This document shows positions 35,522 to 45,187 of a stretch of 64,000 bases of DNA, piece after piece; the first letter of the stretch is position 1; each line of letters opens with the position of its first letter. The stretch is from Burkholderia sp. Bp8992. GTDB lineage: Bacteria > Pseudomonadota > Gammaproteobacteria > Burkholderiales > Burkholderiaceae. The DNA lies in contig NZ_QTQI01000014.1 of NCBI RefSeq assembly GCF_003853705.1, positions 1 to 64,000 on the forward strand, given 5' to 3'. A program made the position numbers and the translations under genes. The notes beneath the pieces were generated by a model that was not told the origin of the DNA, did not search any database, and worked only from the letters and a program-made list of their open reading frames with translations.

Positions 35522-35875
35522 ATGGAAAACGTGCGTTGGGATGAGATCGAGGTCTTCGTCAGGGCAGAGGTAGGGCTTGGCAAATCGACACCGTTGTTCG
35601 CCGCCACGAGGCTTTGGGAGGATCTTGGCCAGACCGGCGACGAGGCAGACGATTTCATGGGCCGCTTTTTCGAGCGTTTTTCCGTCGAAACCGGCGACTT
35701 CGATTTTCACCGGTATTTCCTGATGGAGGGTGAGGGAGGCCTTTATTCGTTGCTACGCCGATGGGTGCTCCGAAAACCGCACGTTCTCGAACGGGAACCG
35801 ATCACGCTGGCGATGCTGTACCGCGCGGCGGTTGAACGGAAATGGGATGCCGAGCACCTGGCTAAGTTGGCGTGA
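35522..35875 (+). CDS. DUF1493 family protein
   Basis: The 117-residue acidic protein matches DUF1493 (Pfam PF07377): WDEIEVFVRAEVG, the RLWEDLGQTGDEADDFM stretch and the central FDFHRYF. The function is unknown; the helix arrangement recalls acyl carrier proteins. The ATG at 35522 follows AAGG; an upstream ATG at 35462 would add 20 residues. The region is less GC-rich than its neighbours and uses more T- and A-ending codons, suggesting acquisition. The next gene may be coupled through a GTGA overlap. Confidence 0.75.
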   Translation: MENVRWDEIEVFVRAEVGLGKSTPLFAATRLWEDLGQTGDEADDFMGRFFERFSVETGDFDFHRYFLMEGEGGLYSLLRRWVLRKPHVLEREPITLAMLYRAAVERKWDAEHLAKLA

Positions 35876-35952
35876 GAGCCGAGACGAGGGCGTGGGGACT
35901 TCCGCTATCCGACAGTATCGCGGAAGAACCGGACGGAGGCGGCGAGGGTGCA

Positions 35953-36390
35953 ATGGTGAGTCGGATCGCAATTTTGATGTTGGCGCTCGCGCTCAGCCAC
36001 AGTGCGGTCGCGGGCACGCTGTCCAATAAGTTATCGCCTGGCGGTGCGGTACCCATTGTCGTCCCGGAGTCAGTCGAAATCGTCAGGAACGGCGCATGGT
36101 CGGCTGACATCAACGGGGACGAAACGGCGGATATGTGTCGCACGTTCGTTTTTCGGCGTGCGGATGTCAGCGCATTTTTCAAGCGTGCGAGCCGCGTAAC
36201 GGAACGGGCATACAGCCATGACTTGGGCGCGGCGCGTTGCTATGCCGAAGGCGACGCGCGTCTGGCGGGCGGTGGCGTGGCGAAATGGAGGATAGACCAG
36301 GCAAGGCGAGGCATCATTACCATGCCGGATGGTCGGGCAATCTACTTGTACTGCCCGAAGTGCCGGGCCGACGTGTTCGCGCCGAATTAG
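35953..36390 (+). CDS. Exported hypothetical protein
   Basis: The 145-residue product has a signal peptide (MVSRIAILMLALALSHSAVAG, cleavage near residue 20). The mature part has a paired cysteine pattern (DMCRTF, ARCYAEG and YCPKCRAD) that could form disulfides in the periplasm. I do not recognise the family. I choose ATG 35953 because it gives a proper signal peptide and has GAGGG upstream; a GTG at 35872 overlapping the DUF1493 stop would put 27 residues before it. The pair with DUF1493 suggests a common, unknown role. Confidence 0.6.
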   Translation: MVSRIAILMLALALSHSAVAGTLSNKLSPGGAVPIVVPESVEIVRNGAWSADINGDETADMCRTFVFRRADVSAFFKRASRVTERAYSHDLGAARCYAEGDARLAGGGVAKWRIDQARRGIITMPDGRAIYLYCPKCRADVFAPN

Positions 36391-36453
36391 AGAAACGCGC
36401 CGTCGCAAGCAGGCAATGTTGGCGGACCGCAAAATGCCCGCCAACACACGCAT

Positions 36454-37284
36454 TTACTGCCGCGCCGTCCGCGCGTTATCCGGCATCGGCTGGTTGTAGT
36501 TGGTGCGGAACGGGTTGATGTCGAGCCCGCCGCGGCGTGTATAGCGCGCATACACCGCGAGCTTCACCGGTTTGCACGCATGCAGGATGTCGAGGAAGAT
36601 CCGCTCGACGCACTGCTCGTGAAAGCCCGTGTGATTGCGGAACGAGATGATGTAGCGCAGCAGGCCCGCGTGGTCGATCTGCGGCCCGACGTAGTGGATC
36701 TGCACGCTGCCCCAGTCGGGCTGGCCCGTGACCGGGCAGTTCGAGCGCAGCAGGTCCGACACGAGCGTTTCCTCGACCGGTGCTTCGTTCTCGCCGTCGG
36801 CGGCCGACAGCAGCGACGGATCGGGTTCGTAGATGTCGGTGTCGAGGTCGAGGCGGTCGAGCGACAGCCCGTCGAGCTCGTCCATCTCGAGCTTGCCGAA
36901 ATCGTGCGCCGACACGAGCTGCACCGACACGCTCGAGCCGCACGCGGCCGACACGTCGCGCTTCAGCACGTCGCGCACCGCGTCGATCGAGTCGAACTTC
37001 GACTGCGCGAACGAGCCGAGATACAGCTTGAACGACTTCGATTCGACGATGTTCGGCGATTCGGCCGGCACGTAGAACGTCGCGACCGCGACCTGCGGCT
37101 TGCCGCGCGCATTGAGCCACGACAGTTCGTATGCGTTCCAGATGTCGGTGCCGAAGAACGGCAGCGCCGACGTGATGCCGAGCTGCTCGCGCGCGCCGGC
37201 GCGCGGAATCGGGAACAGCAGCGACGCGTCGTACTGCGCCGCGTAGACGGTGGCCTTGCCGAGCGGGGATTGTTCGGGATTCAT
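36454..37284 (-). CDS. queF: NADPH-dependent 7-cyano-7-deazaguanine reductase
   Basis: The 276-residue protein is a long-type QueF with two tandem T-fold halves. The active site cysteine is in [16 protein letters not shown], and the substrate-binding Glu is expected near [10 protein letters not shown]. It reduces preQ0 to preQ1 in queuosine biosynthesis, a step in tRNA modification. The gene is 12 bases downstream of ilvA on the same strand, likely in one transcript. Confidence 0.94.
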   Translation of the reverse strand: MNPEQSPLGKATVYAAQYDASLLFPIPRAGAREQLGITSALPFFGTDIWNAYELSWLNARGKPQVAVATFYVPAESPNIVESKSFKLYLGSFAQSKFDSIDAVRDVLKRDVSAACGSSVSVQLVSAHDFGKLEMDELDGLSLDRLDLDTDIYEPDPSLLSAADGENEAPVEETLVSDLLRSNCPVTGQPDWGSVQIHYVGPQIDHAGLLRYIISFRNHTGFHEQCVERIFLDILHACKPVKLAVYARYTRRGGLDINPFRTNYNQPMPDNARTARQ

Positions 37285-37296
37285 CGTGTGACGCCT

Positions 37297-38820
37297 TTAC
37301 GACAGGAAGAGGCGGTAAGCCGGGTTGGCGCTCTCTTCGACATACGGATAGCCGAGTGCCGCGAGGAAGCGTTCGAATTCGGCGCGATCGGCCTGCGGCA
37401 CCTGCAGCCCAACGAGGATCGAGCTGTAGTCCGCGCCCTGGTTGCGGTAGTGGAACAGGCTGATGTTCCAGTCCGGCGCCATCGACGACAGGAACTTCAT
37501 CAGCGCGCCCGGCCGTTCGGGGAATTCGAAGCGGAACAGGCGTTCGTCGAGCGCGAGCGGCGAGCGGCCGCCGACCATGTAGCGGATGTGTTCCTTCGAC
37601 AGCTCGTCGTGCGTCAGGTCGACGCTTTTGAAGCCGTGCGACTCGAAGTTCGCGGCGATCTCCGCCGATTCGCCGCGACGCTTGATCTGCACGCCGACGA
37701 AGATGTGCGCGGACTGCGCATCGGCGATCCGGTAGTTGAACTCGGTGACGTTGCGATCGCCGACGAGCGAGCAGAAGCGCTTGAAGCTGCCGCGTTCCTC
37801 GGGGATCGTGACCGCGAACACGGCTTCGCGCGCCTCGCCGACCTCCGCGCGCTCGGCCACGAAGCGCATCCGGTCGAAGTTCATGTTCGCGCCGGACGTG
37901 ACCGCGACGAGCGTCTGGTTTTCGATGCCTTCGCGTTCCGCATACAGCTTCGCACCGGCGACCGCGAGCGCGCCGGACGGCTCGAGCACGCTGCGCGTGT
38001 CCTGGAATACGTCCTTGATCGCCGCGCACAGCGCGTCGGTGTTGACCGTCACGACGCCGTCGAGGAATTCGCGGCACAGCCGGAAGGTCTCCTCGCCGAC
38101 GAGCTTCACGGCCGTGCCGTCCGCGAACAGGCCGACTTCGCTCAGTTCGATGCGTTCGCCGGCGTCCAGCGACTGCGCCATCGCGCACGAATCCTCGGCC
38201 TGCACGCCAATGACCTTGATCTCCGGGCGCACGGCCTTCACGTACGCGGCGACGCCGGACGCGAGCCCGCCGCCGCCGATCGGCACGAAGATCGCGTGGA
38301 TCGGGCCCTGGTGCTGGCGCAGGATTTCCATTGCGATCGTGCCCTGGCCGGCGATCACGTACGGATCGTCGAACGGGTGGACGAACGTCAGGTCGCGCTC
38401 CTGCTGCACCTTGACCGCGTGCGCATACGCGTCGCTGTACGATTCGCCCGCCTGGATCACCTCGACGCTCGGGCCGCCGTGCGCACGCACCGCATCGACC
38501 TTCACCTGCGGCGTCGTGACCGGCACGACGATCACGGCCTTCACGCCCATCCGGGCCGCCGAGAACGCGACACCCTGCGCGTGATTGCCGGCCGATGCCG
38601 TGATCACGCCGCGCGCGAGCGCATCCGTCGGAATGTGCGCCATCTTGTTGTACGCGCCGCGCAGCTTGAACGAGAACACCGGCTGGTTGTCCTCGCGCTT
38701 CAGGTAAACGGCATTGCGCAGCCGGGCCGACAGGTTGCGGGCGGGTTCGAGTTCCGTCTCGATCGCGACGTCGTAGACGCGCGCGGTGAGGATTTTTTTC
38801 AGGTAATCGTGGGATGCCAT
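37297..38820 (-). CDS. ilvA: Threonine ammonia-lyase, biosynthetic
   Basis: The 507-residue protein has the PLP fold with the cofactor lysine in VFSFKLRGAYNK (Lys52), the glycine-rich phosphate loop PIGGGGLASG near residue 190, and two C-terminal ACT-like regulatory repeats (about 330-415 and 425-505, the second with FEFPERPGALMKFL). It deaminates threonine to 2-oxobutanoate, the first step of isoleucine synthesis, and the regulatory domains are those that sense isoleucine. The ATG at 38820 gives the usual IlvA N terminus. Confidence 0.94.
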   Translation of the reverse strand: MASHDYLKKILTARVYDVAIETELEPARNLSARLRNAVYLKREDNQPVFSFKLRGAYNKMAHIPTDALARGVITASAGNHAQGVAFSAARMGVKAVIVVPVTTPQVKVDAVRAHGGPSVEVIQAGESYSDAYAHAVKVQQERDLTFVHPFDDPYVIAGQGTIAMEILRQHQGPIHAIFVPIGGGGLASGVAAYVKAVRPEIKVIGVQAEDSCAMAQSLDAGERIELSEVGLFADGTAVKLVGEETFRLCREFLDGVVTVNTDALCAAIKDVFQDTRSVLEPSGALAVAGAKLYAEREGIENQTLVAVTSGANMNFDRMRFVAERAEVGEAREAVFAVTIPEERGSFKRFCSLVGDRNVTEFNYRIADAQSAHIFVGVQIKRRGESAEIAANFESHGFKSVDLTHDELSKEHIRYMVGGRSPLALDERLFRFEFPERPGALMKFLSSMAPDWNISLFHYRNQGADYSSILVGLQVPQADRAEFERFLAALGYPYVEESANPAYRLFLS

Positions 38821-39397
38821 GGGCGCTCGCGTGCAGTGCGGAAGCAGACGGTAAAGGAGCAATGATAGCGCCAAGGGTCTGCCCGCATGCAAGCGGCATG
38901 CCGGGCGAACGCGCGCGAAGGCGCATGGATCGGGCGTTCGCGGCGCGGGACGCTCCATTTTTTACCGGCTTAACCGTATGGTTACCGACCGGACGGGCGG
39001 CGAATGATCGCACGAAACCGTGCCGAACCCCGCCCGGCGCGGCTGGCGGCGATAGCCCCACGACCTGTCCGGCGTGTCACGGGCGGCGCGATCATGGGTT
39101 AGAATTCCGTTTTGAATCAAGGATTCGGAAGATGCAGAGGCACCCTCGGATCGCACCGTTGAAGCCGACGCCGCGCGCAGCCAGCCCCGCGGCCGAACGG
39201 CATGCGCGCCGCGCGCGATCGTGCTGATCGTTCCGAGTGCCGCCAGGCCCTGTCGCCGGCCAGGAGGGGCGAGTCGCCCGCTCCGGCCCCATGAAGGACA
39301 GTCGCGCGCCTGGTAACAGAACAGATTTCCCCAAGATTGCGCCCACGCGCTTGCCGACGCCCGTGCACGGTGTATCGGCCCTCCGAGTCGTCCGAAC
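38821..39397. promoter_or_regulatory. Divergent intergenic region between ilvA and the large flavoprotein gene
   Basis: These 577 bases hold no gene I can support. A palindrome TAACC-GTAT-GGTTA lies at 38971-38984 after an AT-rich stretch, and may be an operator for one of the flanking genes. A second AT-rich patch with TAGAAT near 39100 could be a -10 box for the rightward gene. Confidence 0.4.
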
Positions 39398-42300
39398 ATG
39401 AACGCACCACAAGTTTTCGATCCGCATGGCGCGGCCGCCGCCGTCGCCGCCGACCCCGCGCCCCGCTTGCGCGAGATTCCCTATAACTACACGTCCTTCT
39501 CGGATCGCGAGATCGTGATCCGCCTGCTCGGCGAAGAGGCGTGGTCGGTGCTCGACGAACTGCGTGCCGAACGCCGCACCGGCCGCTCGGCACGGATGCT
39601 GTACGAAGTGCTCGGCGACATCTGGGTCGTTCGCCGCAACCCGTACCTGCAGGACGACCTGCTCGACAACCCGAAGCGCCGCGCGCTGCTGATCGAGGCG
39701 CTGAACCACCGCCTGACCGAGATCGGCAAGCGCCGCAGCGCGGATCTCACCGAGCACCGCGACGATGCGGGCCGCGAGCGCGCGTCGCGCGTCGAGATGC
39801 TCGAAACCGCCGCGCAGCGCGCGGTCGACGAGTTCGCCGACGAATTCGAGAAGATGGCCGACTTGCGCCGCCGCGCGACCAAGGCGCTCGGCCGCTGCAC
39901 GGAGAAGGACAACATCCGCTTCGACGGGCTGTCGCGCGTGTCGCACGTGACCGACGCGACCGACTGGCGCGTCGAATACCCGTTCGTCGTGCTGACGCCC
40001 GACACCGAAGCCGAGATCGCGGCGCTGATCAAGGCGTGCTTCGAACTCGGCCTGACCGTGATCCCGCGCGGCGGCGGCACCGGCTATACGGGCGGCGCGG
40101 TGCCGCTCACGCCGTTCTCCGCCGTCATCAACACCGAAAAGCTCGAACAGCTCGGCGCGGTCGAGCTGACCGAGCTGCCCGGGGTCGCGCACAAGGTGCC
40201 GACGATCTTCTCCGGCGCGGGCGTCGTCACGCGTCGCGTGACGGAAGCGGCCGAAGCGGCCGGCTACGTGTTCGCGGTCGATCCGACGTCGCTCGACGCG
40301 TCGTGCATCGGCGGCAACGTCGCGATGAACGCGGGCGGCAAGAAGGCCGTGCTGTGGGGCACCGCGCTCGACAACCTGGCCTGGTGGCGGATGGTCGACC
40401 CGGACGGCAACTGGCTCGAAGTCACGCGCCACGAGCACAACCAGGGCAAGATCCACGACATCGCGGTCGCGCGCTTCGAGCTGAAGTGGTTCGACGGCGC
40501 GTATGCGCCGGGCGAGAAGCTGCTCAAGACCGAGATGCTCGAGATCGAAGGCCGCCGGTTCCGCAAGGAAGGGCTCGGCAAGGACGTAACCGACAAGTTC
40601 CTCGCCGGCCTGCCGGGCGTGCAGAAGGAAGGCTGCGACGGGCTCATCACGTCCGCGCGCTGGGTGCTGCACAAGATGCCCGCGCACACGCGCACCGTCT
40701 GCCTCGAATTCTTCGGCCAGGCGCGCGAGGCGATCCCGAGCATCGTCGAGATCAAGGACTACCTGTTCGAAACGTCGAAGCAGGGCGGCGCGATCCTCGC
40801 GGGTCTCGAGCACCTCGACGAGCGCTACCTGCGCGCGGTCGGCTACGCGACCAAGAGCAAGCGCAACGCGTTCCCGAAGATGGTGCTGATCGGCGACATC
40901 GTCGGCGACGACGCCGACGCGGTGGCACACGCGACCTCCGAAGTGATCCGGATGGCGAACGGCAAGAGCGGCGAAGGCTTCGTCGCGATCAGCGCGGAGG
41001 CGCGCAAGCGCTTCTGGCTCGACCGCAGCCGCACGGCCGCGATCGCGAAGCACACGAACGCGTTCAAGATCAACGAAGACGTCGTGATCCCGCTGAACCG
41101 GATGGGCGAGTACACCGACGGCATCGAGCGGATCAACATCGAGCTGTCGCTGAAGAACAAGCTGCAGCTCGTCGACGCGCTCGAGGCGTTCTTCCGCGCC
41201 GGCAACCTGCCGCTCGGCAAGACCGACGACGCGAACGAGATCCCGAGCGCGGAGCTGCTGGAAGACCGCGTGCAGCAGGCGCTGGAGTTGCTCAAGCGCG
41301 TGCGCGCACGCTGGGAATTCGTGCGCGACCGGCTCGACCAGCCGCTGCGCGAGGCGCAGCATTACCTGGTGCAGCTCGGCTACGAGGCGCTCGCCGAGAA
41401 GTTCGCGGATCGCGCGGACGAGCAGCCGGGCGCGACCGTGTTCCACGTCACGCAGGACCGCACGGTCCGCATCTCGTGGAAGCAGGAGATCCGTGCGGAG
41501 CTGCGCGCGATCTTCAACGGCGGCGCGTTCAAGCAGATCCTCGACGAGGCGCAGGCGATCCACAAGCGCGTGCTGCGCGGCCGCGTGTTCGTCGCGCTGC
41601 ACATGCACGCGGGCGACGGCAACGTCCACACGAACATCCCGGTCAACTCCGACAACTACGAGATGCTGCAGGACGCGCACGCGTCGGTCGCACGCATCAT
41701 GACGCTCGCGCGTTCGCTCGACGGCGTGATTTCCGGCGAACACGGGATCGGCATCACGAAGCTCGAGTTCCTGACCGAGGACGAGATCGCCGAATTCCGC
41801 GCGTACAAGCAGCGCGTCGACCCGAACGGCCGCTTCAACAAGGGCAAGCTGCTCGACGGCGCCGATCTGCGCAATGCCTATACGCCCAGCTTCGGGCTGA
41901 TGGGCTACGAATCGCTGATCATGCAGCAGTCCGACATCGGCGCGATCGCCGATTCGGTGAAGGACTGCCTGCGCTGCGGCAAGTGCAAGCCGGTGTGCGC
42001 GACGCACGTGCCGCGCGCGAACCTGCTGTACAGCCCGCGCAACAAGATCCTCGCGACGTCGCTGCTGGTCGAGGCGTTCCTGTACGAGGAGCAGACGCGC
42101 CGCGGCGTGTCGATCAAGCACTGGGACGAGTTCAACGACGTGGCCGACCACTGCACGGTGTGCCACAAGTGCGCGACGCCGTGCCCGGTGAAGATCGACT
42201 TCGGCGACGTCACGATGAACATGCGCAACCTGTTGCGCAAGATGGGCAAGAAGAAGTTCAACGCCGGCAATGCGGCGGGCATGTTCTTCCTGAACGCGAC

Positions 42301-43423
42301 CAACCCGCAGACGATCAACGCCGCGCGCACGGTGATGATGGGCGTCGGCTACAAGGTGCAGCGCTTCGCGAACGACATGCTGAAGAAGGTCGTGACGAAG
42401 CAGACGCAGCACCCGCCCGCGACGACCGGCAAGCCGCCCGTCGTCGAGCAGGTGATCCACTTCGTCAACAAGAAGATGCCGGGCAACCTGCCGAAGAAGA
42501 CGGCGCGCGCGCTGCTCGACATCGAGGACAACAAGATCGTGCCGATCATCCGCAACCCGAAGTCGACGACTGTCGATTCGGAAGCGGTGTTCTACTTCCC
42601 GGGCTGCGGCTCCGAGCGCCTGTTCTCGCAGGTCGGCCTCGCGACGCAGGCGATGCTGTGGGAAGCGGGCGTGCAGACGGTGCTGCCGCCGGGCTACCTG
42701 TGCTGCGGCTATCCGCAGCGCGGCTCGGGCCAGTACGACAAGGCCGAGAAGATCGTCACCGACAACCGCGTGCTGTTCCACCGCGTGGCGAACACGCTGA
42801 ACTACCTCGACATCAAGACGGTCGTGGTGTCGTGCGGCACCTGCTACGACCAGCTCGCGGGCTACGAATTCGACAAGATCTTCCCGGGCTGCCGGATCAT
42901 CGACATCCACGAGTTCCTGCTCGAGAAGGGCATGAAGCTCGACGGCGTGTCGGGCACGCGCTACATGTATCACGACCCGTGCCACACGCCGATCAAGACG
43001 ATCGACCCGGTGAAGCTCGTCAACGAGCTGATGGGCTCGGAAAAGGACGGCTACAAGATCGAGAAGAACGAGCGCTGCTGCGGCGAATCGGGCACGCTCG
43101 CGGTCACGCGCCCGGACATCTCGACGCAGGTCCGCTTCCGCAAGGAAGAGGAGATCCGCAAGGGCGCCGCGAAGCTGCGCGCGATTCCCGTGGTGGCGGG
43201 CGACGCGCCGGCGCCGGCCGCCGCCGCGGCGAACGGCCCGGACGTGAAGATCCTGACGAGCTGCCCGTCGTGCCTGCAGGGCCTGTCGCGCTACAGCGAG
43301 GACGCGAACCTCGAAGCCGACTACATCGTGGTCGAAATTGCGCGCCAGGTGCTCGGCGAGAACTGGATGGCCGATTATGTCGCACGCGCGAACAATGGCG
43401 GGATCGAGCGCGTGCTGGTCTAA
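39398..43423 (+). CDS. Large FAD-linked oxidase/Fe-S oxidoreductase fusion (DUF3683)
   Basis: The 1341-residue protein combines, in order: an N-terminal DUF3683 domain (about 25-110), an FAD-binding type-4 domain (about 190-400, with [16 protein letters not shown]), a FAD-linked oxidase C-terminal domain with [12 protein letters not shown] near 735, two Fe-S sites ([11 protein letters not shown] from Cys857 and [12 protein letters not shown] from about Cys919) and two CCG domains ([10 protein letters not shown] near 1070, CCGESGT near 1226). This is the D-lactate/2-hydroxyacid dehydrogenase type in which GlcD- and GlcF-like functions are fused. The substrate is not fixed by sequence. It is followed by a HIT gene. 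Confidence 0.87.
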   Translation: MNAPQVFDPHGAAAAVAADPAPRLREIPYNYTSFSDREIVIRLLGEEAWSVLDELRAERRTGRSARMLYEVLGDIWVVRRNPYLQDDLLDNPKRRALLIEALNHRLTEIGKRRSADLTEHRDDAGRERASRVEMLETAAQRAVDEFADEFEKMADLRRRATKALGRCTEKDNIRFDGLSRVSHVTDATDWRVEYPFVVLTPDTEAEIAALIKACFELGLTVIPRGGGTGYTGGAVPLTPFSAVINTEKLEQLGAVELTELPGVAHKVPTIFSGAGVVTRRVTEAAEAAGYVFAVDPTSLDASCIGGNVAMNAGGKKAVLWGTALDNLAWWRMVDPDGNWLEVTRHEHNQGKIHDIAVARFELKWFDGAYAPGEKLLKTEMLEIEGRRFRKEGLGKDVTDKFLAGLPGVQKEGCDGLITSARWVLHKMPAHTRTVCLEFFGQAREAIPSIVEIKDYLFETSKQGGAILAGLEHLDERYLRAVGYATKSKRNAFPKMVLIGDIVGDDADAVAHATSEVIRMANGKSGEGFVAISAEARKRFWLDRSRTAAIAKHTNAFKINEDVVIPLNRMGEYTDGIERINIELSLKNKLQLVDALEAFFRAGNLPLGKTDDANEIPSAELLEDRVQQALELLKRVRARWEFVRDRLDQPLREAQHYLVQLGYEALAEKFADRADEQPGATVFHVTQDRTVRISWKQEIRAELRAIFNGGAFKQILDEAQAIHKRVLRGRVFVALHMHAGDGNVHTNIPVNSDNYEMLQDAHASVARIMTLARSLDGVISGEHGIGITKLEFLTEDEIAEFRAYKQRVDPNGRFNKGKLLDGADLRNAYTPSFGLMGYESLIMQQSDIGAIADSVKDCLRCGKCKPVCATHVPRANLLYSPRNKILATSLLVEAFLYEEQTRRGVSIKHWDEFNDVADHCTVCHKCATPCPVKIDFGDVTMNMRNLLRKMGKKKFNAGNAAGMFFLNATNPQTINAARTVMMGVGYKVQRFANDMLKKVVTKQTQHPPATTGKPPVVEQVIHFVNKKMPGNLPKKTARALLDIEDNKIVPIIRNPKSTTVDSEAVFYFPGCGSERLFSQVGLATQAMLWEAGVQTVLPPGYLCCGYPQRGSGQYDKAEKIVTDNRVLFHRVANTLNYLDIKTVVVSCGTCYDQLAGYEFDKIFPGCRIIDIHEFLLEKGMKLDGVSGTRYMYHDPCHTPIKTIDPVKLVNELMGSEKDGYKIEKNERCCGESGTLAVTRPDISTQVRFRKEEEIRKGAAKLRAIPVVAGDAPAPAAAAANGPDVKILTSCPSCLQGLSRYSEDANLEADYIVVEIARQVLGENWMADYVARANNGGIERVLV

Positions 43424-43462
43424 TGCGGGCATGACGACCGCCCGACCGGGCCAGGAATGAGC

Positions 43463-43490
43463 GGGCGCCGGCGCAGCCAGGCCGGCGCCC
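43463..43490 (+). terminator. GC-rich stem-loop after the flavoprotein gene
   Basis: A perfect 10-bp stem (43463-43472 with 43481-43490) with an 8-base loop, but no T-run, lies between the flavoprotein and HIT genes. It could slow polymerase or stabilise the upstream mRNA rather than end transcription. Confidence 0.35.
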
Positions 43491-43508
43491 GTCCACATGG
43501 GAGCGACG

Positions 43509-43952
43509 ATGGAATGCGTGTTTTGCCGTGAAGACGGCGGCGAGCTGCTCTGGCAGGACGATGCGCTGCGCGTCGTCCTCGCGACGGGCGAGCACGACTA
43601 CCCGGGCTTCTGCCGGGTGATCTGGGGCGCGCACGTCGCCGAGTTCTCCGATCTCGGCGAACCCGAGCGGGCACACCTGATGCGCGTGGTCTACGCGGTC
43701 GAGCGGGCCGTGCGCCGCGTGATGCAGCCGAACAAGGTGAATCTCGCGAGCCTCGGCAACATGGTGCCGCACGTGCACTGGCACGTGATCCCGCGCTTTT
43801 CCAACGACGCCCACTTCCCGCAGCCCGTCTGGGCGCCGCGCCAGCGCAGCGTGTCCGAGGCGCTGTTGCGCACGCGCGCCGCGCAGGCCTCGCTGCTGCA
43901 CAATGCGGTGCGCGAGGAAATTCAACGCATGACCGATTCGAGGCAAGCATGA
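43509..43952 (+). CDS. HIT family protein
   Basis: The 147-residue protein starts MECVFC, as usual for bacterial HIT proteins, and has the histidine triad HVHWHVIPR near residue 93. The family hydrolyses nucleoside phosphoramidates or dinucleotides. The ATG at 43509 has GGAG upstream with good spacing, better than the in-frame ATG at 43497. The stop overlaps the start of the DUF971 gene by four bases, so the two are coupled. Confidence 0.88.
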   Translation: MECVFCREDGGELLWQDDALRVVLATGEHDYPGFCRVIWGAHVAEFSDLGEPERAHLMRVVYAVERAVRRVMQPNKVNLASLGNMVPHVHWHVIPRFSNDAHFPQPVWAPRQRSVSEALLRTRAAQASLLHNAVREEIQRMTDSRQA

Positions 43953-44362
43953 GCGGTTTGACTTCCACGACGCCGATTCCGTCCGGCGTCGTCGTGCACG
44001 CGGTGTCGCGCGTGCTCGAATTGCAGTACCCGAACGGCGACAGCTACCGGATTCCGTTCGAGCTGATGCGCGTCTATTCGCCGTCGGCCGAGGTGCGCGG
44101 CCACGGCCCCGGCCAGGAAACGCTGCAGACCGGCAAGCGCGAAGTGACGATCACGGCGCTCGAGGGCGTCGGCAACTATGCGCTGCAGCCGACGTTCTCC
44201 GACGGCCATTCGACCGGCATCTACTCGTGGGATTTCCTGTACGAGCTGGCGACGCAGCAGGACGCGCTGTGGCGCGACTATTTCGACAAACTGAAGGCGG
44301 CGGGCGTCGAGCGCGACGCCCCGATGCAGGCGGCCTCCGCGTCGCACGGCCACTGCCACTGA
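43949..44362 (+). CDS. DUF971 (gamma-butyrobetaine hydroxylase-like N-terminal domain) protein
   Basis: The 137-residue protein matches DUF971: [27 protein letters not shown] and [23 protein letters not shown]. The C terminus ends in SHGHCH, a short metal-binding-like tail. Relatives stand alone or as N-terminal domains of dioxygenases and are linked to Fe-S or quinone genes by context. Here it sits just before ubiE, which agrees with this association. Its biochemical role is not known. Confidence 0.85.
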   Translation: MSGLTSTTPIPSGVVVHAVSRVLELQYPNGDSYRIPFELMRVYSPSAEVRGHGPGQETLQTGKREVTITALEGVGNYALQPTFSDGHSTGIYSWDFLYELATQQDALWRDYFDKLKAAGVERDAPMQAASASHGHCH

Positions 44363-44366
44363 AATC

Positions 44367-44389
44367 GACGGCGCCCGCTCGGCGCCGTC
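44367..44389 (+). terminator. Stem-loop between DUF971 and ubiE
   Basis: GACGGCGCC (44367-44375) pairs with GGCGCCGTC (44381-44389) around a 5-base loop, with a short T-rich tail. It is a weak terminator or processing site in the 52-base gap before ubiE. Confidence 0.4.
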
Positions 44390-44414
44390 TTGCCATTTAC
44401 TGAGGATCAACGCG

Positions 44415-45146
44415 ATGAGCAAAACCCACTTCGGCTTCGAAAGCGTCGAGGAAAACGAAAAAGCGAAGAAAGTGGCGGGAGTGTTCCATTCGGTCGCGAG
44501 CAACTACGATCTGATGAACGACCTGATGTCGGCGGGCATGCACCGCGCGTGGAAGGCGTTCACGATCGCGCAGGCGAACGTGCGCCCCGGTTTCAAGGTG
44601 CTCGATATCGCGGCCGGCACCGGCGACCTGACGAAGTCGTTCAAGAAGGCGGCCGGCCCGACGGGCGAGGTCTGGCATACGGACATCAACGAATCGATGC
44701 TGCGCGTCGGCCGCGACCGGCTGCTCGACAAGGGGATCGTGACGCCGTCACTCTTGTGCGACGCCGAGAAAATCCCGTTCCCGGACAACTACTTCGATGT
44801 GGTCACGGTCGCGTTCGGCCTGCGCAACATGACGCACAAGGACGTCGCGCTGGCCGAGATGCGCCGCGTGACCAAACCCGGCGGCCGCGTGATGGTGCTG
44901 GAATTCTCGAAAGTCTGGGATCCGCTGAAAAAAGCGTACGATCTGTATTCTTTCAAAGTATTACCGTGGCTTGGCGACAAGTTCGCGAAAGATGCTGAAA
45001 GTTACAGGTATCTTGCTGAATCTATCCGGATGCACCCCGACCAGGACACGCTGAAGACGATGATGGAACAAGCGGGCCTCGATGCCGTCAAATATTACAA
45101 TTTGTCAGGTGGCGTGGTAGCTTTACACATGGGCACCAAGTACTAA
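44415..45146 (+). CDS. ubiE: Bifunctional demethylmenaquinone/2-polyprenyl-1,4-benzoquinol methyltransferase
   Basis: The 243-residue SAM-dependent methyltransferase has [14 protein letters not shown] (SAM motif I), the UbiE signature region [17 protein letters not shown] and [15 protein letters not shown]. It adds the C-methyl group in ubiquinone synthesis. The last 220 bases use many A/T-ending codons unlike the rest of the gene. It starts a group of quinone-related genes: Tim44-like, ubiJ and ubiB follow. Confidence 0.95.
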   Translation: MSKTHFGFESVEENEKAKKVAGVFHSVASNYDLMNDLMSAGMHRAWKAFTIAQANVRPGFKVLDIAAGTGDLTKSFKKAAGPTGEVWHTDINESMLRVGRDRLLDKGIVTPSLLCDAEKIPFPDNYFDVVTVAFGLRNMTHKDVALAEMRRVTKPGGRVMVLEFSKVWDPLKKAYDLYSFKVLPWLGDKFAKDAESYRYLAESIRMHPDQDTLKTMMEQAGLDAVKYYNLSGGVVALHMGTKY

Positions 45147-45187
45147 GGGGCTCTTTCCATGCATTTGCCTTACATCCGGAGAAGCTG

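Noticed and set aside
39092-43498. 1468-codon open frame on the minus strand
   Set aside because: It is the antisense of the 1341-residue flavoprotein, whose cofactor motifs are in order; the composition of the minus frame is that of a GC-rich shadow.
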